In this document: positions 8,273 to 17,691 of the stretch, one piece after another
Numbering within the stretch: the stretch's first letter is position 1
Layout of the letters: each line of letters opens with the position of its first letter
DNA from: Rhodocyclaceae bacterium
GTDB taxonomy: Bacteria > Pseudomonadota > Gammaproteobacteria > Burkholderiales > Rhodocyclaceae
DNA: 64,000 nucleotides
Direction of reading: 5' to 3'
NCBI GenBank assembly: GCA_016791105.1
Contig: JAEUNM010000069.1
Location: 1-64,000 of the forward strand
The notes under the pieces: generated by a model
Told to the model about the DNA's origin: nothing
What the model saw: the letters and a program-made list of their open reading frames with translations, nothing else
Databases searched by the model: none
Made by a program: the position numbers and the translations under genes

Positions 8273-9760
8273 ATGCAGGCTACCGTAAAACTTCCGCTGT
8301 TGCTCAGGCCACCGCACGCCGTGAGCACGGCTCCTCCGGTCATTGCTGACGGCCCCTATTTCGCCATTCACCAATTGGGGCTACTGGCGGGCTCGCAGTT
8401 GTCGCTGGTTAGTCGCATTTTCCTCGCTGCCGGACAGCGGCCGGATGCGCTGGTTACGCATGAAGGCCACGACGGCGGACGAACGGTCGTGCAAGTCATG
8501 GGCGTAAATCCGGCTGCCGCCCTGGATGCTCAGCGCGCCAAACTGGGGCAGCAGGAAGGTGGGGTGCGTGCAAGCGTACTCAGTCATGAAGGAAGCCTGG
8601 ATTTAGGCGGCATTCAATCCTGCGCACTCATACTGGAGGCGCGCTGGTTCGATCCATCCGCGCACGCGCTGGTCGCCGTTCCCTATCGCGCGGCCGCCAC
8701 GCCCGGCGGATTTGCGCTGCACCAGCCGCGCCTGCTTGAGTTTTCGCACGGCGGCGCGGCGCTCGCCGTGATCGAAGCGGCGTTCTTCGCCGGCATCGAC
8801 AGTTTCAAGCCGGCCGGTCTGTGGGCGGAGTACTTCAGCGACGAAAACGACGCCAAAAATGTGGCTCTTCGCATGGGCAGTCGGGCAGACGCTAGGGCGG
8901 CTCGCGCCGGGCAGGCCAGAAGTTCAGGCGATGCGCGCGGCACCGCCAGTGAAACCGATGACCCCTACGCAGGCATGGGGATAGACGCTATCGACATCGC
9001 CCGTCTGGTGGCGCAACTACCGGCGCACGAGCGCAGCTATCCGATGCTGGAAATTCCGCCCTGGGCCGAAGGCGACCCGCTGTCCGGGCTGTTCGATGCG
9101 GTGCCGGAACTTCTGCACAGTGGTCGCGTGGTATGGGGTCAGGTCATTCAGATTAATAATCTCATGCTCGTCGGTGGTAGGGACGGCGCCCCCGGCGAAA
9201 TAGTGTATGACCCCTCGGGGCAGACCAGCACCGACGATCTGCTGGAAGTTGCTCGCGCCCTCATGAAAATGCGCGGCAATATCGCAAGCTTGCGGGCGGC
9301 CAATCCGCCGGAGCCGGAGGCGCTCGCGATCGCGGAGCACCTCGAAAACGAATATACACGCGCGGTCGGCATGCCGGTGCCGCGCGGGCTGTCCCGCCAC
9401 AGCCTGCTGTTGAGCACCGTTTATTTCGATCGCAGACATATACCGGGCGGCATCTTGCGTTCCGGCATGGTGCCGATATTGGCAAGTGAAAAATGTCCTG
9501 GCCGAGTCATGGTACTGCCGTCGCGCTGGTGGCCGGGCGACTTGCTTGAGGTCTGGAAATCGACCCCGCCCGGACACGGCGCAGGTGCTGGCAATGCGGG
9601 GGACCGTACGACTCGCTTCATTGTGCGGGCGTCAATGATTTTCACCTTGGGCGCTACGGTAAAACTGACCGTGGGACCGGATGGTCTGAGCTGGATCATG
9701 GTAATGCTGTCATCGATACTGGTAACCGCCCTAACCTTCCTTAATCGCCGCAAGACATAG
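8273..9760 (+). CDS. Hypothetical protein, C-terminal membrane segment
   Basis: A 495-aa protein that I do not recognise. The start is the ATG at 8273, preceded by GAGGAG with good spacing. There is no N-terminal signal peptide. The sequence is a soluble mixed alpha/beta protein with a low-complexity Ala/Arg/Ser patch near residues 205-230. A well-conserved-looking block follows (VVWGQVIQINNLML, then VYFDRRHIPGGILRSG and VMVLPSRWWPGDLLEVW). It ends with a hydrophobic helix (WIMVMLSSILVTALTFL) and a basic tail NRRKT, so it is probably tail-anchored in the inner membrane with the bulk cytoplasmic. It lies about 150 bases before a membrane-protein gene on the same strand; the two may form a unit. 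Confidence 0.7.
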   Translation: MQATVKLPLLLRPPHAVSTAPPVIADGPYFAIHQLGLLAGSQLSLVSRIFLAAGQRPDALVTHEGHDGGRTVVQVMGVNPAAALDAQRAKLGQQEGGVRASVLSHEGSLDLGGIQSCALILEARWFDPSAHALVAVPYRAAATPGGFALHQPRLLEFSHGGAALAVIEAAFFAGIDSFKPAGLWAEYFSDENDAKNVALRMGSRADARAARAGQARSSGDARGTASETDDPYAGMGIDAIDIARLVAQLPAHERSYPMLEIPPWAEGDPLSGLFDAVPELLHSGRVVWGQVIQINNLMLVGGRDGAPGEIVYDPSGQTSTDDLLEVARALMKMRGNIASLRAANPPEPEALAIAEHLENEYTRAVGMPVPRGLSRHSLLLSTVYFDRRHIPGGILRSGMVPILASEKCPGRVMVLPSRWWPGDLLEVWKSTPPGHGAGAGNAGDRTTRFIVRASMIFTLGATVKLTVGPDGLSWIMVMLSSILVTALTFLNRRKT

Positions 9761-9911
9761 GCCATGCCTGGCGTGACCTGTGGCGGTAAAAATCGGGCAC
9801 TACCCATTACCCGGGATCGTGGAACGCGGTCCCTCTTTTCCTTTCTTTTCCGGATGCCCCTCGGAGCCGGCGCAGCGTCTTCAAGCGCCGGGCCTTATCG
9901 GGCGCGTCCAA

Positions 9912-10658
9912 ATGGCGTTGCGCACCATGCCGGATAGTGACGAAAAATCCCTCGCAGAAACTCCGTGGTCTTTACTTGGTGCCGCGGCCGTCTCGTTTTT
10001 CCTTGGCTGGGTCGTCTTCCAGGCTTTGGCGAGTTGGGAGCAACACGGCGGCTCGGTTCGCATGCCTGTCATCGCGATCCTGGTCTATAAGCTATTGGGA
10101 AAATGGGGCATCACGGGCTTATTTTGCGCAGGCGGCTGCGTCATGCTGTACCGTGCGATGCGTGCCATGCGCCAGGGGCAGTGGGCTGACGAGCAAAACG
10201 CCGAGTCCGACGACACGCCCGTACTTTCGGAACGTCAAAGCGCGCACATCGATACTGGCGTGAACCTCATTGCCATCCTGATCGCAAACATTCCGTTCGT
10301 ACTGACCTGGGCGGTGCTCGTTTATGCAATACACGAAATGGGCTACTTCCATGCGCTCCTGCCATCGAGCATGGCGCGCTTGACGCGGTCTTTTTATGGC
10401 CTTTGGACCTTGCTTCCATTTTGCCTGCCCGCCATATATTCGTTTGTGTTCCGCACCAGTTTCATCGAGGCATGTGGTTTATTCGCCGCCACCCTGGCCA
10501 TGACCGTAATGAGTGCAGGGATATTTTATTCCAATCTTACGCCCAGCCAGACCTTCTCCAGCACAGCGGCATTTGGCTGGGTTCCGCTCGCGCAGCTTAT
10601 CTGGTGCCTGATCCTGATAAAGCTGTTGAAAGATCGGCGCCACGCGCGCGAAGGCTGA
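9912..10658 (+). CDS. Polytopic membrane protein of unknown function
   Basis: A 248-aa protein with about six hydrophobic helices: near residues 20-38, 55-78, 118-140, 160-176, 182-203 and 222-240. The hydrophilic loop between the second and third is acidic (WADEQNAESDDTPVLSERQ). The C-terminus is basic (KDRRHAREG), which would put it in the cytoplasm. No family is recognised. The frame is open from 9780; I chose the ATG at 9912 (9927 also possible) because the upstream residues are Pro/Gly-rich and not membrane-like, but no start has a clear ribosome binding site. It follows the 495-aa gene on the same strand and is convergent with the SWIM gene. Confidence 0.6.
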   Translation: MALRTMPDSDEKSLAETPWSLLGAAAVSFFLGWVVFQALASWEQHGGSVRMPVIAILVYKLLGKWGITGLFCAGGCVMLYRAMRAMRQGQWADEQNAESDDTPVLSERQSAHIDTGVNLIAILIANIPFVLTWAVLVYAIHEMGYFHALLPSSMARLTRSFYGLWTLLPFCLPAIYSFVFRTSFIEACGLFAATLAMTVMSAGIFYSNLTPSQTFSSTAAFGWVPLAQLIWCLILIKLLKDRRHAREG

Positions 10659-10678
10659 CACGCCGGTGTTCAGACAAG

Positions 10679-10739
10679 GCTGGCTGGCCTGCAGGCGCGC
10701 TTCCGGCGCGGTTTGATCGGCGCTGCGCGGCCGGCCAGC
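10679..10739. terminator. Possible bidirectional stem between convergent genes
   Basis: GCTGGCTGGCC (10679-10689) and GGCCGGCCAGC (10729-10739) pair at 10 of 11 positions across a 39-nt loop that itself contains a GC-rich hairpin. It fills the 91-base gap between two convergent genes, so a shared terminator is plausible. No T-run follows on either strand, so intrinsic termination is not assured. Confidence 0.3.
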
Positions 10740-10749
10740 GCCCGTGTGG

Positions 10750-12990
10750 CTATCCCAGCGCGTCGCCTTCCGCGCCGGCCAGCAGTTGGTAATTCAGCAG
10801 CACATAGTTAAGTTGCAGCAGGGCGCTACCAGGACGGGTGTTTGCCAGGTCAAGTACCGCTAAAGCGGTAAATCCGGCGTCCTGCGCGTCGCGTATCCAG
10901 CACGCGGCGGCGTCGCGCCAGGCAGCGGCCTGGCCCGGGGCGACGCCACGTTCGGCGCGGGCCTGCAATTGCCGGCGCGCTTCGGCCAGGGCGCGTGGCT
11001 GCGCTGCGGCAACTTGCGTCGGTGCCGGTCGCGGCGCCACCAGCGCGCGCAAGTGTTGCGCGATGTTCGATGCGAGGCCCGTTTCAGGCGCCGGGTCGAA
11101 AAACAGTGCATCGACCCCACGGCCGCCGGGACGGCCGGCAGCCTGACTATCGATCAGACTTAAGGGCTGCGCGACCGGGGCTTCCCTGGCGGCCGCAAGT
11201 TGCGCTACCACGATGAGGCCACGCGTATTGTCACCCGCCGGCAGGGCTTCGATGCGCTCGATGGCGTGCCGGCTATAGTCGCTATATGCCAGTTCCGCAT
11301 ACAGATATTGCCCTTCGGTATCCACGAGCGGCCAGCGCAGAGTCTGGCCGGCTGCGTCGAACCGGGCGGCCTCGAAGCGCGCCGGCTGCAGGAAGGACCA
11401 TTCCTGCAAGGGGCGCGGCTCGGCCAGCAGGCTGCGGCGCGCCTGGCTGCGGCCGCGGGCGGCCGCAGCCCAGCTCCGGCAGAGCGGTAGTTTGTCCGCC
11501 TGCCAGTCCTGTTCGCCGGCTGCCAGCACGTTTGCACTGGTGCCGGCCGCGGCCGAAAGCCGGCCGGCGGCATTGAGCTTGGCGCCGGTAAGTTGCACGC
11601 GGCGGCCGGTCGCAAGCTGCGGCGCGCCCAGGCCGGTCCATGGTCCATAGGCTTTGTAGCGCGCGAGCGGATCGAAATCGGCGAGCGTTTCAGGCCGCGC
11701 ATCGGTACAGGACATGAAGGACTGTTCGGCCGGACACCAGAACAGCATGGTGAGGCCCAGATAGCCGCTCGCGCTGCGCCAGGCGCTGGCACCCAGGCCC
11801 AATAGTTCGAGTGCGCCGGATTGTTCGTAGCGCGTGCGGGCGCGGCCGGTGAGCGCCACGGGTGCCAGTCCTTTGGCGTCGGCTGAGTCGAGCGCGGCAA
11901 GGAGGGCCTTGGCCAGCGTCATTTCGTCCAGCAGACGGTGTTCGTCGGCGGCGCCGGCGCGCTCCAGCAGCAGTTCGACATGGTCGGCGATGCGCCGCAT
12001 GAGCAGCGCGAGCCGATGGTATTCCGCCCCCTGCGCCCACACGGCCAGGGTGGCGAAGCGCTCGTGCATGCCGCGCGACAAATGGGCCAGCCCCAGTTCC
12101 ACGGCTTCGGCCAGCAGTTGTTGCGCGGCGGCGCGAAAGCGCGTGCGTGTATCCGCCAGCGCAGCGCCGGCTGGCAGGTCGGCGCGATGTTCCATGCCCA
12201 GATCCAGCGCTTCGCTGCGCGCCTTGGTGCCCGGTTCGGGCGGGGTAATTTCCTGCCCATACGCGCGCTGGAACGCCAGCACCGCGGCAACGCGGTATTT
12301 TTCCAACTGCGGCAACTTCACGTCGGCGATCAGTGCGTCCAGGCCGCCGCCCATGTAGCGCCAATTGACGCGCGGCGCCGCAAAGCCGATGACGAGGTGA
12401 TTGTGGCCGCCGATGCGCACGCTCTGTTCGGCATCCTGGTCATGCACGAATTGCCAGGCCCAACGATAGCCGGCTTTGCCGGCGTAACGCACAAGTTCGG
12501 CGGCGCTGATGGCAAGCAGGCCGGCACGCAGGGTAGCCAGTGCGGCGGCGGACCTGGCGTCCGACGCGGCATCGTCTGCATCGGCAGACGCAGCGGCGGC
12601 CGCAGCGGTCACGCCATTTTGCGCATCCGGCAGGGTGGCCGCCGGCTCGGCCGCGCCGGCCACAGGTAGCGCCCCCTCTGCCGGCGCAGGAGCCGCCGCA
12701 TGCTGCAAGGCTGTCCGCTGCAAACTCAGCGCCGCCGTCAAAATGTGCTGGCAAACGCCGCCGCTGCTGCAGGTGCAATGCGCCTTGGCGGGACCGCCGG
12801 CGTCGAAGCGCACCTGCTCCGCGCCCACCGCCAGCGTGATCGCGGCAGCCCCCTGTTCCACCACCGTCACGGCCAGGCGCTCCAAATCCTTTTGCGCGCG
12901 CCGCAGCAGGCCGCGATTGGCGAGCGCGACGAAAGCCTCGTCGTCGAAGCGCGCAAGTTGCGCATACAAAGTATCGGCCAGCGCGCTCAT
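10750..12990 (-). CDS. SWIM zinc-finger protein (YehQ-like)
   Basis: A 746-aa protein with a SWIM zinc finger near its N-terminus: C72-T-C74, C80-Q-H82 (CxC-x5-CxH), the exact zinc-ligand pattern of the SWIM family, which binds DNA or protein. An Ala-rich low-complexity linker follows (about residues 90-150), then a long globular region. It corresponds by content and position to E. coli YehQ. The ATG at 12990 overlaps the stop of the VWA gene (ATGA), so it is translationally coupled and is the last gene of the seven-gene minus-strand locus. It has no helicase domain of its own; an SNF2 helicase is encoded 4.7 kb away on the other strand, but a partnership would be speculation. Its role is uncharacterised. 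Confidence 0.85.
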   Translation of the reverse strand: MSALADTLYAQLARFDDEAFVALANRGLLRRAQKDLERLAVTVVEQGAAAITLAVGAEQVRFDAGGPAKAHCTCSSGGVCQHILTAALSLQRTALQHAAAPAPAEGALPVAGAAEPAATLPDAQNGVTAAAAAASADADDAASDARSAAALATLRAGLLAISAAELVRYAGKAGYRWAWQFVHDQDAEQSVRIGGHNHLVIGFAAPRVNWRYMGGGLDALIADVKLPQLEKYRVAAVLAFQRAYGQEITPPEPGTKARSEALDLGMEHRADLPAGAALADTRTRFRAAAQQLLAEAVELGLAHLSRGMHERFATLAVWAQGAEYHRLALLMRRIADHVELLLERAGAADEHRLLDEMTLAKALLAALDSADAKGLAPVALTGRARTRYEQSGALELLGLGASAWRSASGYLGLTMLFWCPAEQSFMSCTDARPETLADFDPLARYKAYGPWTGLGAPQLATGRRVQLTGAKLNAAGRLSAAAGTSANVLAAGEQDWQADKLPLCRSWAAAARGRSQARRSLLAEPRPLQEWSFLQPARFEAARFDAAGQTLRWPLVDTEGQYLYAELAYSDYSRHAIERIEALPAGDNTRGLIVVAQLAAAREAPVAQPLSLIDSQAAGRPGGRGVDALFFDPAPETGLASNIAQHLRALVAPRPAPTQVAAAQPRALAEARRQLQARAERGVAPGQAAAWRDAAACWIRDAQDAGFTALAVLDLANTRPGSALLQLNYVLLNYQLLAGAEGDALG

Positions 12991-14120
12991 GAAATGACCT
13001 TGACCAGCCAATGCGCCAGCTTTTGCGGCGTGAGCGCGGCGACTTCCATGCCGCAGGCGGCCAGCCGCTCGGCCATCTGCCGGTCATACACCGGGAAGGC
13101 CTGGCTATCCAGCGCCGCCAGTCCCAATAGTTTGACGCGCGCTTCGGCAAGTTCGCGCACCGCGCGTACCAGTTCGCCGGGCGGGGCGCCTTCGCAAAAA
13201 TCGGTCACCAGCACCAGTACCGTGCGCTGCGGGTTTTCCACCTGTTGCGCGCAATAGCGTACGGCGCGCGCGATATGCGTGCCGCCGCCCAGTTGCACAC
13301 GCATGAGCATTTCGACGGGGTCGTCGGCGTATTCGGAAAGATCGACGATGCTAGTGTCGAACACCACGATTTTCACGCGGAACGCCGGCAGCGCGGCCAG
13401 TATGCCGGCCATGACCGCGCTGTGTATGACGGAATCGGCCATGCTGCCGCTTTGGTCTATGCACAGAATGATGTCCCACGGCAGGCGCCGCGTATTGCGC
13501 TCGAAAAATTTGATCTGTTCCACCACCAGGCGACGGCGTTCGCGGTCGTAATGCTTGAGGTTTTTGCGCAGCGTGCCGAGGGGATCGAAATTTTGTGCCA
13601 CCGCCAGGGGAGAATGGCGCAATCGGTTGAGGCGGCCGGCCAGGGTGCGGCGTACTTCGGCTTCCAGCTTGCGGCGAATTTCTTCCACCACCTGGCGGAT
13701 GATGCGCCGCGCCACCTGCAACACCTCGCCGTGCAGGCTGTTTTTAAGCATGAGCAGGCTGCGCAGCAATTCCTGGTTGGGCGCCAGGCGTTCCAGCGTA
13801 TGCGGATCGGTAAGCAGGCCGGTCAGGCCGTAGCGCTCCAGCGCGTGTTTTTCGATTACTTCCACGGTATCGCGCGGAAACAGCTCGCGCACTTCGCCCA
13901 GCCAGGTGACCAGGGTTAGCTGTGAAGCATCCAGAGAACCGGGACCGCGCTCGGCGTCCGTGCCGCCGTCGTCGCGCAGGCCGCGGCCACGGTATTCGCG
14001 GCCGTACAGGTAGTCCAGCGCCTGGTCCATGCGTCCGGCCTGGCCCTGCAGGCCTTGTGGTGCCAGGTGGCGGCCGGCGTATTTACCCAGCACGAGGCGC
14101 CAGCGGTGCAGCGGTTTCAT
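12987..14120 (-). CDS. von Willebrand factor A domain protein (YehP-like)
   Basis: A 377-aa protein, essentially the same length as E. coli YehP. The N-terminal 200 residues are helical and basic. The C-terminal VWA domain has a complete metal-ion-dependent adhesion site: DQSGS (222-226), the conserved Thr in GGGTHIARAV, and the Asp of VTDFCEG. VWA proteins encoded beside MoxR ATPases are their usual partners, binding substrate through the metal site. The start is the ATG at 14120, which overlaps the upstream DUF5682 stop (ATGA); the frame stays open further upstream, but that extension is antisense-like Arg-rich sequence inside the neighbour. Its stop overlaps the SWIM start. No signal peptide or membrane helix, so it is cytoplasmic. 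Confidence 0.9.
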   Translation of the reverse strand: MKPLHRWRLVLGKYAGRHLAPQGLQGQAGRMDQALDYLYGREYRGRGLRDDGGTDAERGPGSLDASQLTLVTWLGEVRELFPRDTVEVIEKHALERYGLTGLLTDPHTLERLAPNQELLRSLLMLKNSLHGEVLQVARRIIRQVVEEIRRKLEAEVRRTLAGRLNRLRHSPLAVAQNFDPLGTLRKNLKHYDRERRRLVVEQIKFFERNTRRLPWDIILCIDQSGSMADSVIHSAVMAGILAALPAFRVKIVVFDTSIVDLSEYADDPVEMLMRVQLGGGTHIARAVRYCAQQVENPQRTVLVLVTDFCEGAPPGELVRAVRELAEARVKLLGLAALDSQAFPVYDRQMAERLAACGMEVAALTPQKLAHWLVKVIS

Positions 14121-16597
14121 GCCCCGATCCAGGCGGCGAGGCCGTCCGCGCGCAGTTGTTCGAGCAGTTGTTGCGACAGCGCAAGGTGCGCCTGCAATTC
14201 GCCGGCATCGATGTCGTACTGCACCAGCGGACCCAGTCCGCTCTGGCCGTGCAAGCCGGCCACGGCGAGCGCGATGCGCTCGGTTTCTTTGGGCGTCATG
14301 TCGGCGAAGGCGAGGCGCAGTTCGGGCAGCGCGCTCACGAAGGCCGGTTCGTCCCAACCTTGCAGCAGTTCATCCAGCAATTGCAGTAGCGCGGCTTGCT
14401 GCCAGGCGGCCTCGCGCGCGGTTTTTAACAGGCCGCGCAGAAACGATACGGCGTCCTTGCTGGCCAACGAGCCATTCAGATGGCCGGCAACGGCGCGCGC
14501 CATTTCTGCTTCGGCAATGCGGCCGGCGCCGTATAGCAGGCCGGTCGCGGCGCCGCGCACCAGCGGCAAGGCATGTTCGGCCGCCATTGCGGCGAGCATG
14601 GACCAGTACAGTTCCGCGTCAAGCTGGCTGCCGGCCGCACTGGCCAGCAATTCGTGCAGCTGCGCCAGCGCACCGGCCAGATCGCTGCCGTCCCCGGCCG
14701 CACCGCGCAGGTCGCGGCCCAGGAAAATCGCCCGCGCGAAGGTGGTTTTGAGCAGCGCCGGCAGTTCGGTCAGCGCGCGCGCTTCGAGCGGTTCGCGTCC
14801 TTCCCACAGCAGGCCCAGCGTGCTCGCGGCGGCGGCGAGAGATTCAAACGCCGCATCTTCCGCAACCGCAGCGGCGAGCACGCCGGCGACCCGCGCCAGC
14901 CTGTCGTGCAGGCCCAGCACGCAGGCTTCGCAAAGCAGCGCGGCGGCAGCTCGCGCGTCACGCGGCGCGGTGGCGGCCTGCAGTGCATCGAGTTTGCGAT
15001 CGAAGCGCGTGGCTACGGCTTCCGGCAGCGTGGTGCCGTACAGCGATGCTTCCACCAGTGCGGCTTCGGTAGCCGCGGTGTAGCGATATTCCCAATGCTC
15101 CTGCAGGCGCGCGAGCCCCGCTCCACGCACGAAATCCGGCCCGCCGCTGCGGGTGGCGAAAGGCACGCCGAGCAAAGCCAGCCCGTGCAACAGGCGGCTG
15201 GTGCTGCGATGCTCGCCGCGGCGGTATAGATCCAGCACGGCGCGGCGCGGCTCGTGACTGTCGATCTTCAGGCGCAGGCGGCGCGCGCGGGTTTCGAAAT
15301 CGCGCAGCAGCGGCGGTCGCGCGGTGCCGGGCGGCACGCTGCCCACGGCGTGTCCGCACAACAGGCGCCGTGCCACCGCCAGCACGATGGCGCCGTCGCC
15401 GTCCGCCTCGCCTTTGACGAAACAGGACAGACAGGCATCCAGCAGGTCTTCGCGTGCCGGCGCCGGCCGGCCGCGCAACGCGGCCAGGCGCAACGTATGT
15501 TCATAGGCGCCGGATAAGGTAGGCAGCGGCAAGGCGATGCCGCAACGCGCGCGCAATTCGGCGGCGATGTCGAACAGCAGTTTCAAAGCCAGTTCGCGCC
15601 GCACGCGCGGCCCGGCAGGCAAACCGGCCTGAGCGTGGCGCAGCTGACTGTCCCACAGCGCTTGCTGCCAGGCCGGCGAGGGCATGCCGGAGGCGTAGCC
15701 GTTTAGTTGATCGAGCCGCTCGAAGCTATAGCGTATGAGCGCCGCCGCAGAATCCGCCGGCGCCGGGCGCGCTGCGGCCGCCGGCAAGGGGCTGGCCTGC
15801 GCCAGCAGGGCCGGCAGCGCGACGGCGTGGAAGCCGCCCAGCACGGCCAGCACCGGCCCCTGGCCGGGCGCGCGGCGCGCCAGGGCCGCGCGTATGTGGC
15901 GAGCCATTTCGGCCTCGCGCACCAGCGTGCCGTCGGCGGCAAGTTCCGCCTGGGTATATTCCGTGCGCGCCAACGCACAATAGGCTGCCACGGCGGCGAC
16001 ATGCTCTTCCAGGCTGCGCGTGGGGGCGGAAATTTCGAACAGGTGTTCCCACAATTCTTCGTGGTCGCGACAGCCCTGGCGTGCCGCCAGTTCGGATAAA
16101 AAGCGGCTGCGCCCCAAATGGCCTTCGTCCTGCAAGGACAGGGCGGCGCTGTCCGGCGCCGCATGTTCGGCCTGGCACTGGTCGGCGAATTCGGCGTCGA
16201 TAAATTGCACCGGCAGGCCGGCTGCGGCGGCATGCCGCAGCGCCAGCAGTTCCGGCGAGTGCTCGCAAAACGGGTAATAAGCAGCCTGGCGCGGCCCGCC
16301 GTCGCGCGCGTCGGACTTGAACACCACATAGGTGTAGATCGCCAGCGGCATGACCGCCTGGGCATGCACCAGATGCGGAATGAGCGCATCGAAACTGGCC
16401 GGCCCTTCGACCAGCACGGCACTGACGGGGCGCGTTTCGAGCAGGCGGCGCAACTGCCAGGCACAGGCCGGGCTGTGGTGGCGCACCGGGAACAGGATAA
16501 GTTCCGGCCCCACCAGGCCTGCCGCCAGCGCGCGCAGTTCGGCGGCGCCGGGCCAGCTGGCGGCGGCCGTATCAGCGCTCGAGCTCACGCCGGGCAT
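14117..16597 (-). CDS. DUF5682 family protein (YehM-like)
   Basis: An 826-aa protein. The N-terminal region shows the family hallmark FPVRHHSPACAW (histidines about 40-41), then VLVEGPASFDALIPHL and a TYVVF strand, suggesting an alpha/beta fold with conserved His and Glu that could be catalytic. The remainder is Ala/Leu-rich and helical, compatible with HEAT- or TPR-like repeats. I assign DUF5682 and the YehM equivalence from these motifs plus position between MoxR and VWA genes. Its start at 16597 lies 26 bp inside the MoxR gene and its stop overlaps the VWA start, so translation is coupled on both sides. No biochemical role is established for this family as far as I know; an enzymatic role is inference. 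Confidence 0.8.
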   Translation of the reverse strand: MPGVSSSADTAAASWPGAAELRALAAGLVGPELILFPVRHHSPACAWQLRRLLETRPVSAVLVEGPASFDALIPHLVHAQAVMPLAIYTYVVFKSDARDGGPRQAAYYPFCEHSPELLALRHAAAAGLPVQFIDAEFADQCQAEHAAPDSAALSLQDEGHLGRSRFLSELAARQGCRDHEELWEHLFEISAPTRSLEEHVAAVAAYCALARTEYTQAELAADGTLVREAEMARHIRAALARRAPGQGPVLAVLGGFHAVALPALLAQASPLPAAAARPAPADSAAALIRYSFERLDQLNGYASGMPSPAWQQALWDSQLRHAQAGLPAGPRVRRELALKLLFDIAAELRARCGIALPLPTLSGAYEHTLRLAALRGRPAPAREDLLDACLSCFVKGEADGDGAIVLAVARRLLCGHAVGSVPPGTARPPLLRDFETRARRLRLKIDSHEPRRAVLDLYRRGEHRSTSRLLHGLALLGVPFATRSGGPDFVRGAGLARLQEHWEYRYTAATEAALVEASLYGTTLPEAVATRFDRKLDALQAATAPRDARAAAALLCEACVLGLHDRLARVAGVLAAAVAEDAAFESLAAAASTLGLLWEGREPLEARALTELPALLKTTFARAIFLGRDLRGAAGDGSDLAGALAQLHELLASAAGSQLDAELYWSMLAAMAAEHALPLVRGAATGLLYGAGRIAEAEMARAVAGHLNGSLASKDAVSFLRGLLKTAREAAWQQAALLQLLDELLQGWDEPAFVSALPELRLAFADMTPKETERIALAVAGLHGQSGLGPLVQYDIDAGELQAHLALSQQLLEQLRADGLAAWIGA

Positions 16598-17678
16598 CGA
16601 GTACGCGCTTCCATTGCACGGCGCGGGCGGCGCGCTGTTTCACCACCACATCGAAATAGTGCGCGAGCTTTTTACCGTCGTCCGGGTTGTCTTTAAGTAC
16701 CGTGCCTATCAGTTGCCGCGCCACGTGGCCGCCGTCGACTTCACCGCCGCCGAAATAATGCGCGTCCAGGCAGGCGGCATAGGCCACCGACACCGCTTCG
16801 GCGGAAGACATGACGGCGGTTGGTTTTTCCAGCACCACGCCTTCGCTCGTGACGCCCTGGCGCAGGTCGTGGAAGGCAGTCACGAGCAGATCGACCACGT
16901 CCGGGTGGAACTCCACGTCCACCTCGGCGCGCGCCAGAAGTGCCTGAGTCTGTTCGCGTATCAAGCGGGTTTCCAGCTTGCGGTCCTGAATCGGCCGCAC
17001 GGTTTCGAAATTGAAGCGGCGCTTGAGTGCGCTGGACATTTCGTGCACGCCGCGGTCGCGGATATTCGCGGTGGCCAGCACGTTGAAGCCGCGCGCAGCA
17101 TGCACGCTGGCGTCGTCCCCGCTCAGTTCCGGCACGCGTATCAGTTTCTCCGACAGCATGCTGATCAGACAATCTTGAATTTCCGGCTGCACGCGGGTTA
17201 TTTCTTCGAAGCGGCACAGCCAGCCCTGCTGCATGGCCAGGTACATGGGACCGCGCACCAGCGCGCGCGGGCTAGGCCCTTCGGCGAGCAGCAGGGCGTA
17301 ATTCCAGCCGTATTTGATCTGGTCTTCGGTGCTGCCGGCGGTGCCCTGTATGCTGCAGGCAGAGTGCCCGCTGATGGCCGCCGCGAGCAGTTCCGACAGC
17401 ATGGATTTGGCGGTGCCGGGCTCGCCCACCAATAGCAGGCCGCGGTCGCTCATGAGCGTGACGATGGCACGGTCGATGAGCGCGTCATCACCGTAAAACT
17501 TTCGCGTCACCTTCAGCTTGTCGTCACCAGTAATAAAACTGCGTACCGCGCGCGGCGATAGTTTCCAGCCCGGCGGACGCGCGCTGCGGTCCTGTTCGGC
17601 GAGGCGGGCCAGTTCCGCGGCGTGGATTTGTTCGGCCGGGGCGCGCAGCATGGCGCTGGAGGGGGAAGCTGTCGTCAT
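16572..17678 (-). CDS. MoxR-family AAA+ ATPase, YehL subfamily
   Basis: A 368-aa AAA+ protein. Walker A is GEPGTAKS (85-92). The Walker B position reads LCRFEEIT (about 154-161), with Phe-Glu-Glu where most AAA+ proteins have Asp-Glu; this RFEE form is, from memory, usual in the YehL branch. Sensor 1 is in FNVLATANIRD and the arginine-finger region in SSALKRRFNFE. MoxR ATPases form hexamers and act, together with VWA proteins, as chaperone-like remodellers that help assemble or activate other complexes. The start is the ATG at 17678, giving a 13-nt gap to the upstream DUF4132 gene; the longer open frame into that gene is an artefact. Downstream genes overlap it, so it heads the MoxR-DUF5682-VWA-SWIM cassette. 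Confidence 0.92.
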   Translation of the reverse strand: MTTASPSSAMLRAPAEQIHAAELARLAEQDRSARPPGWKLSPRAVRSFITGDDKLKVTRKFYGDDALIDRAIVTLMSDRGLLLVGEPGTAKSMLSELLAAAISGHSACSIQGTAGSTEDQIKYGWNYALLLAEGPSPRALVRGPMYLAMQQGWLCRFEEITRVQPEIQDCLISMLSEKLIRVPELSGDDASVHAARGFNVLATANIRDRGVHEMSSALKRRFNFETVRPIQDRKLETRLIREQTQALLARAEVDVEFHPDVVDLLVTAFHDLRQGVTSEGVVLEKPTAVMSSAEAVSVAYAACLDAHYFGGGEVDGGHVARQLIGTVLKDNPDDGKKLAHYFDVVVKQRAARAVQWKRVLDARRELER

Positions 17679-17691
17679 GGTCGTAGCGGTT

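Noticed and set aside
1854..12990. SNF2 helicase plus SWIM protein as a DISARM- or BREX-like defence system
   Set aside because: No DrmA/DrmB, methyltransferase, PglZ or BrxC-like gene is present, and the two genes are 4.7 kb apart on opposite strands.
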